Assembly (NCBI GenBank): GCA_950295325.1
Contig: OX485803.1
Location: forward strand, 32,302,001 to 32,366,000
DNA from: Polytrichum commune
Lineage: Eukaryota > Streptophyta > Polytrichopsida > Polytrichales > Polytrichaceae
Direction of reading: 5' to 3'
Length of the DNA: 64,000 nt
Under the pieces are notes generated by a model that searched no databases, was not told the origin of the DNA, and saw nothing but the letters and a program-made list of their open reading frames with translations. The position numbers were made by a program, and so were the translations under genes. Positions 59,565-64,000 of this stretch are shown here, in pieces. Numbering within the stretch: the first letter of the stretch is position 1; the number at the start of each line of letters is the position of its first letter.

Positions 59565-60641
59565 ATTGGGCTAGTTCCGTCCCACTACAGTATACTACAC
59601 AATACTACATCAATGGACCACTGCACCGTTTCCAACTTCTAAAGTGCTTGATTTGCAAATGACTTGACCACCCGATCCTTTTAGTGAAAGACATGTTGCT
59701 TATGGACCTAATCACTTAATTTTCCCACGGATTGGTGTTCGCCGTAGCTTGTATTTGGTTTTTTTTTTTGCAATTTACATTATTTCAGTTTATACTAGAA
59801 GTAAAAAATAATATATAGACCTCTCCTCTTTAATTAACATGGCACACCAATCTTAATGCCACACTAAATTAGATATTTAACGTAGCCATGGCAGAGTTCA
59901 GCAGTATCATGGTGAAATTGTTAGTACAATTACAACCAAGTGCGAGTTCCAAGAAATAAGCAATCTAAGAACGGGAAGGAGAATATCCAAAGGCATTTAT
60001 TGCCTATTGGATTGAATGGAAGTTGCTAAGTGGTACTAACAACTCTAGCTACATATGGGACTAATTAGAGTAGGGTAGGGGGTGGATAGAGAAAGAATAT
60101 GATTGGAGGAGGCAGTTGAAAGGCTTAACTTCACATTATTCAACCATGTGGGTTGGTTCACCCTGGGCTAATTCACATCTTCATTCGACTGAGCCTTGCC
60201 CCGTCCATGCCTCTTTCATTGCTTGTCTTCAGTGTTCAAGATTGAAGCCCTCATATGAGTTTCATTTTGAAGGGCTCTCAAATTTTAGATCTTCAACTAA
60301 AGGGTTGGTTCAAATCCAAGATGTCAATTCAAGAATATAGAAATGAAATACAGAACTCATATTAAACTTGTGCATGAAGTATATGGTATAAGTTTCAAGT
60401 ACAATGTGAAGAATCGAGAATCAACCATCTAACTCCACGTCTTGTAGTGATAATGTCCTATGCTTGTTGGTTCTTGCGACATGCAAATTATATTGAGGAC
60501 TTCAAATGACATCTTCATTTTCAATTTGAGGTTGTGTTTTGAGGGGTTGTTTTGAGAGAGGTAGATTTTGAAGCGCCAAATCGTGTTTGAAGGGCATTGA
60601 AGACCTCAATCTTGAACATTGCCGGTCTCCTAACCGCACCT
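59565..60641. other. intergenic, nothing recognised
   Basis: A small CACTAAATTAGATATTTAACG remnant near 59861 resembles a family C/D end. No gene is supported. Confidence 0.4.
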
Positions 60642-60798
60642 GCATGGGAACTTTTTCTCATTGGGAACCAATGTGACAATACCTGGTCAAAATTACAAAT
60701 ATTCATTATTACCAAGTAAGTCACTTTCATTATTTGAATATTTGTAATTTTGACCAGGTATTGACACGTTGGTTCCCAACAGGATAGAGTTCCCATGC
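60642..60798. repeat. hairpin of 157 bases with about 63-base arms
   Basis: The ends GCATGGGAAC and GTTCCCATGC, and inner blocks such as ACCTGGTCAAAATTACAAAT with its reverse, pair with very few mismatches around a loop of about 30 bases. It could be a MITE or a small-RNA precursor. Confidence 0.75.
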
Positions 60799-61065
60799 AT
60801 ATGCAAGCAAAAAGACCAGGAAGTGAAGGAGGCGTGGGGGGGGGGGGCAGCCGAATGAACATGTGATCTAGCCTTGGGCGGTCGGTTTAATGACCTTGGA
60901 ATATGCCAATTATATTAAGTGGGTCCCTGTACAAAGTAAGAATATTCGTATATTATTTCATACATTCATGCTAGTAATTGGAAATTTTGCGTGGAGTTAT
61001 ACTCCCCACACTATTCACATGAAACATTGTTTGTCGCAACCCTCGCTAGCTCCCCTTAACCATTT
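60799..61065. other. short intergenic stretch
   Basis: It contains a run of 12 G at 60836-60847 and nothing else recognised. Confidence 0.4.
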
Positions 61066-63183
61066 TCATTTCTAGCAAGGATCACAAGCGCTAACCCTTC
61101 GCATTCCGCCATGCTAATGGTTAGCTCCTCCTACCCCGGACCTTATGGTTCATAGGAGGGGAACCAACCCTCCTACTTTGCTTTCGGGACTCACCCCTTA
61201 ATCGGTAACCAATTCTTAGATGTGGAATTCTATTCATGGAAGTCCAATCTTATATTGATCATCGCGTTGCCAGAGCAACACTACAACAATCCGAATCATA
61301 CTAGGCAACTATGCCCTCACATTGGACCAATGCCCATGAAGGCCGTGTTGTTTAGCCTCGGGTGGGTGAGGCCACACCACTTCACCCATATAAGCCTCTA
61401 GGACTTTTGGTAGGGCCCCTACCTCACCGTCAAGAAACCTTTGTCTCTCTACCAAGAGTTGGGGCCAAGTAGACATTTTCCTTTAGCCGCTGGGGCTAGA
61501 AGCCCCAAGCAACTTCAAAACACCATAATTTCTTTATATGATGTATGTTGCTAACAAATGACCATTCCATCGTCATCTAATTTTCATGTAGACGCCGACT
61601 GACTACTCACTTGTCCAATTCGGGCAAGTATGAAGGAATTTATGCTTGTTCAAATCTTGGCAGTCCCGGTAGCCACTCCCATGCCACTGCTGTACCAGGG
61701 TGTTGTTCAAGGATAACGCCCCACTCAAATTGCCATATCTCCTAGCTTACACCTCCGATTAAGGTGTTCTTGAGCAGTCTAGATTCCCCACGCCCATAAG
61801 CTACGCATAGCTCATGGCCTTACCCTCGTGACTCCTAATCTCCGTGGGTGGGAAGCGTTCCCAATGCCCGGGGCCCTCACCCAGACTAGGATCACTTGGG
61901 CCCTCTCACCAACGGCGTCACAAGTTCCGGGTGTCACTCTGGGGTCCCCCTTGTGCCCATGATGTTTTGGGCACTCCTCATGGAGAGGTGCGCGACATTG
62001 TTCATCCCGTATCATTCATTGAAAATACCTACATTGTTCACAACGTTCTTACTATTCATACCAACACTCTTCATTATTCATGCCAACATCATTTTCTTCC
62101 CATGAAGGTAAGATAGCAGAGGCCCATATCATATTCTAAGAATTGAACACAATCATGCAGTATAATAATGTTATTTGTGGGGTATCAAGCTTTCCCACCA
62201 TGCAAACCTACTTCACGGCGAGTGCACACATGTGACCAATGGCCGTGAGAAATAATGATTTAGGATTCCTCATGGTCATGGTCAGCGGTCCAGAGATGCC
62301 GCGCACACTCCATGAGAGGTGCCCGCAACATCATGGGCACAAGGGGGACCTCAGAGTGACACCCGGGATTTGTGGAGTCATTGGCGAGAGGGCCGAAGTG
62401 ATCTTGGTGTGAGTGAGGGGCCCGGGCGTTGATAACGCCTCCCACCCACGGAGACTAGGAGTCATGAGGGTAAGGCCATGAGTTATGAGTAGCTTATGGC
62501 GGCTGAATTCTAGAATGCTAAAGAACACCTCAACCGGAGGTGTGAGCTAGGAGATATGGCAATTTGAGTGGGGCGATGCCTAGGGACAGCGCCTTGGGAC
62601 AGCAGTGACCTGGAAATGGCGCTTGGGACTGCCTAGGTTTGAACAAGCATAACTTCCTTGGTACTTGCTTGAATGGGGCAAGTGAGGGATCCATTGGCAT
62701 CTACACAAAGTGTAGATGTAGATAGAGTGGTTTCTTGATAGCATCAAAGATTATATGTAGAAGTTATGGTGGTCTGAAGCTGCTAGGGGGTTCTAGCCCC
62801 AACAACTAAGGGAAAATGTCTACTTGGTCCCAACCCTTGTAGACAAAAGGATACTTGACGGTGGGGTAGGGGCCCTGCCCAAAGTCCTAGAGGCTAATAT
62901 GGGTGAGGCGGCTTAGCCGACCAACCCCCACCCGGAGCATACTTGGCAATTTGCTCCGGGTTGTTATAATGTTGTTTTTACAACACAATGATCAACTCAA
63001 GAGTGGACTTCCATGGATGGAAGTCCACATTAACCATTGGCTACTTACTAAGGGGAGAGTCCCAAATGCATGTGTAGGAGGGTTTGGTGACCAAGCCATG
63101 AACTTGGAGGTCCGTTGTATTGGGAATTAATATGCATGTGCATGTGATGTGCAGGTTAGTGCTCGTGGCAGTTGCTAGAGTTG
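61066..63183. mobile_element. large palindrome: two arms of about 0.9 kb in inverted orientation
   Basis: The arm at about 61066-62003 is matched in reverse order along its full length by about 62288-63183. Matching blocks include CTCAAATTGCCATATCTCCTAGC, GGCCTTACCCTC-TGACTCCTA, CTCCGTGGGTGGGA, GTGCCCATGATGTT, and GGGGCCAAGTAGACATTTTCC with small changes. By eye the arms are roughly three-quarters to four-fifths identical, with indels. The spacer is about 285 bases. No transposase is evident in either arm. It could be a foldback transposon, two copies of one element inserted head to head, or an inverted duplication. Confidence 0.75.
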
Positions 63184-64000
63184 AAAGGCGGTCAAGCTAA
63201 GTTAAGGAAAACTAACAAGATTGCAATAAGAAACCATGAACGTGATGCATTCATCTCACTTCTAGAAACCCTTGGTCACAACAGACTTATACTAAGACAC
63301 AATGGTTTAAATGGAAATGAAAATGACTAAAAATGTATTGTATGAAATTCAAAATTATTGTAAATAAAAAATTAATGATATGGTCAACTTCGTTTTCTTA
63401 CGAGACAACCTATTTGGATTATCTCATCACAAAATTGGTCAACCATCAAATATGGTTTATCTATAGTCATGTGTTAGTTTCTCACATGATCACTATTATT
63501 TCTAGTGACCTTGTGTCAAATGGAGTGGGACCAACGCTCATTTGTCAACCAATGAGAGACTTTAAAAAGTGCGGTCGTGGTCATGTCATGGTCATTGGTA
63601 ACTGGTCACTAGTGTAAACATGCCACAAACCTTTGTTTCTCTCTTAACCAATTGCAACCACCTCTCCTTATTACACCCGTGACTTGATGATTTAATGAGG
63701 TTGTCACAAAGCCGCCTCAACTACCGTACGTTAAGGGCAGCTTCGGCGCTCTCTTGCCGAATAATTATTAAAAGTAAAAAAACAGTGTTCGGCGGCAAAA
63801 AAAAAAATACTAAAAATTTCGGCATTTTAAATAGTTTAATAATGCAATTTCGGCACACATCCAAGAAGTTATTATCTAACAGTAAACAAGGATGTTCATT
63901 CACGATTTCACAATTTGTGTGAAGAGTTGAGAATGCTCTGTGCTTTATACAAGTAGAGTGGAGTTGTGTTCAACAATGCATATGGGATATGTAAAGTTTG
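63184..64000. other. intergenic end of the window
   Basis: No gene is supported. At 63740-63860 several TTCGGC/GCCGAA blocks form small palindromes that could be a repeat end. Confidence 0.35.

Overview
The window is nuclear DNA of a land plant. Three genes have many short introns, and their products match plant families: a KEA4/5/6-type K+ efflux antiporter, Elongator subunit ELP4 ending in the plant-style LDF tail, and a plant-length C1D protein. Plant telo-box motifs lie just upstream of two of them. The rest is AT-rich and full of small inverted-repeat transposons, as in mid-to-large plant genomes. A seed-free plant is possible, but the sequence alone does not fix the species. No plastid, mitochondrial, bacterial or CRISPR features were seen.

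Layout: 1-5.2 kb is repeat-rich intergenic DNA. An intronless, complete 1074-codon ISWI chromatin remodeler lies on the minus strand at 6023-9247. Its upstream region is a threefold tandem repeat (about 195 bp) that includes the start-codon context. After more MITE-rich DNA come ELP4 (minus, 14969-19324, 8 exons), a kinase-like fragment (20555-20869), and C1D (minus, 22211-24199, 5 coding exons, probably with a leader exon near 26.1-26.3 kb). From 26.4 to 36.7 kb I see mainly repeats. The KEA-type antiporter (plus, 37197-44971, 19 coding exons) was rebuilt exon by exon with all phases agreeing. From 45 to 64 kb there is no gene I can support, only LINE debris, MITEs, hairpins and a palindrome of about 2.1 kb.

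The genes are unrelated housekeeping functions (nucleosome spacing, tRNA wobble modification, rRNA processing/exosome cofactor, endomembrane K+/H+ exchange) and do not form a pathway or cluster. The most interesting gene-level signals are an AT-AC (U12-type) intron in ELP4 that carries a 5S-rRNA-like insertion, a second possible U12 intron in KEA, the intronless ISWI with its repeated start region, and upstream ORFs in the KEA leader. At the repeat level, two MITE families have TTA or TAA target duplications, one family of CTACACTAAAT-ended elements has at least six copies, and one repeat of unknown type recurs in four places. I found no convincing new molecular system beyond these observations.
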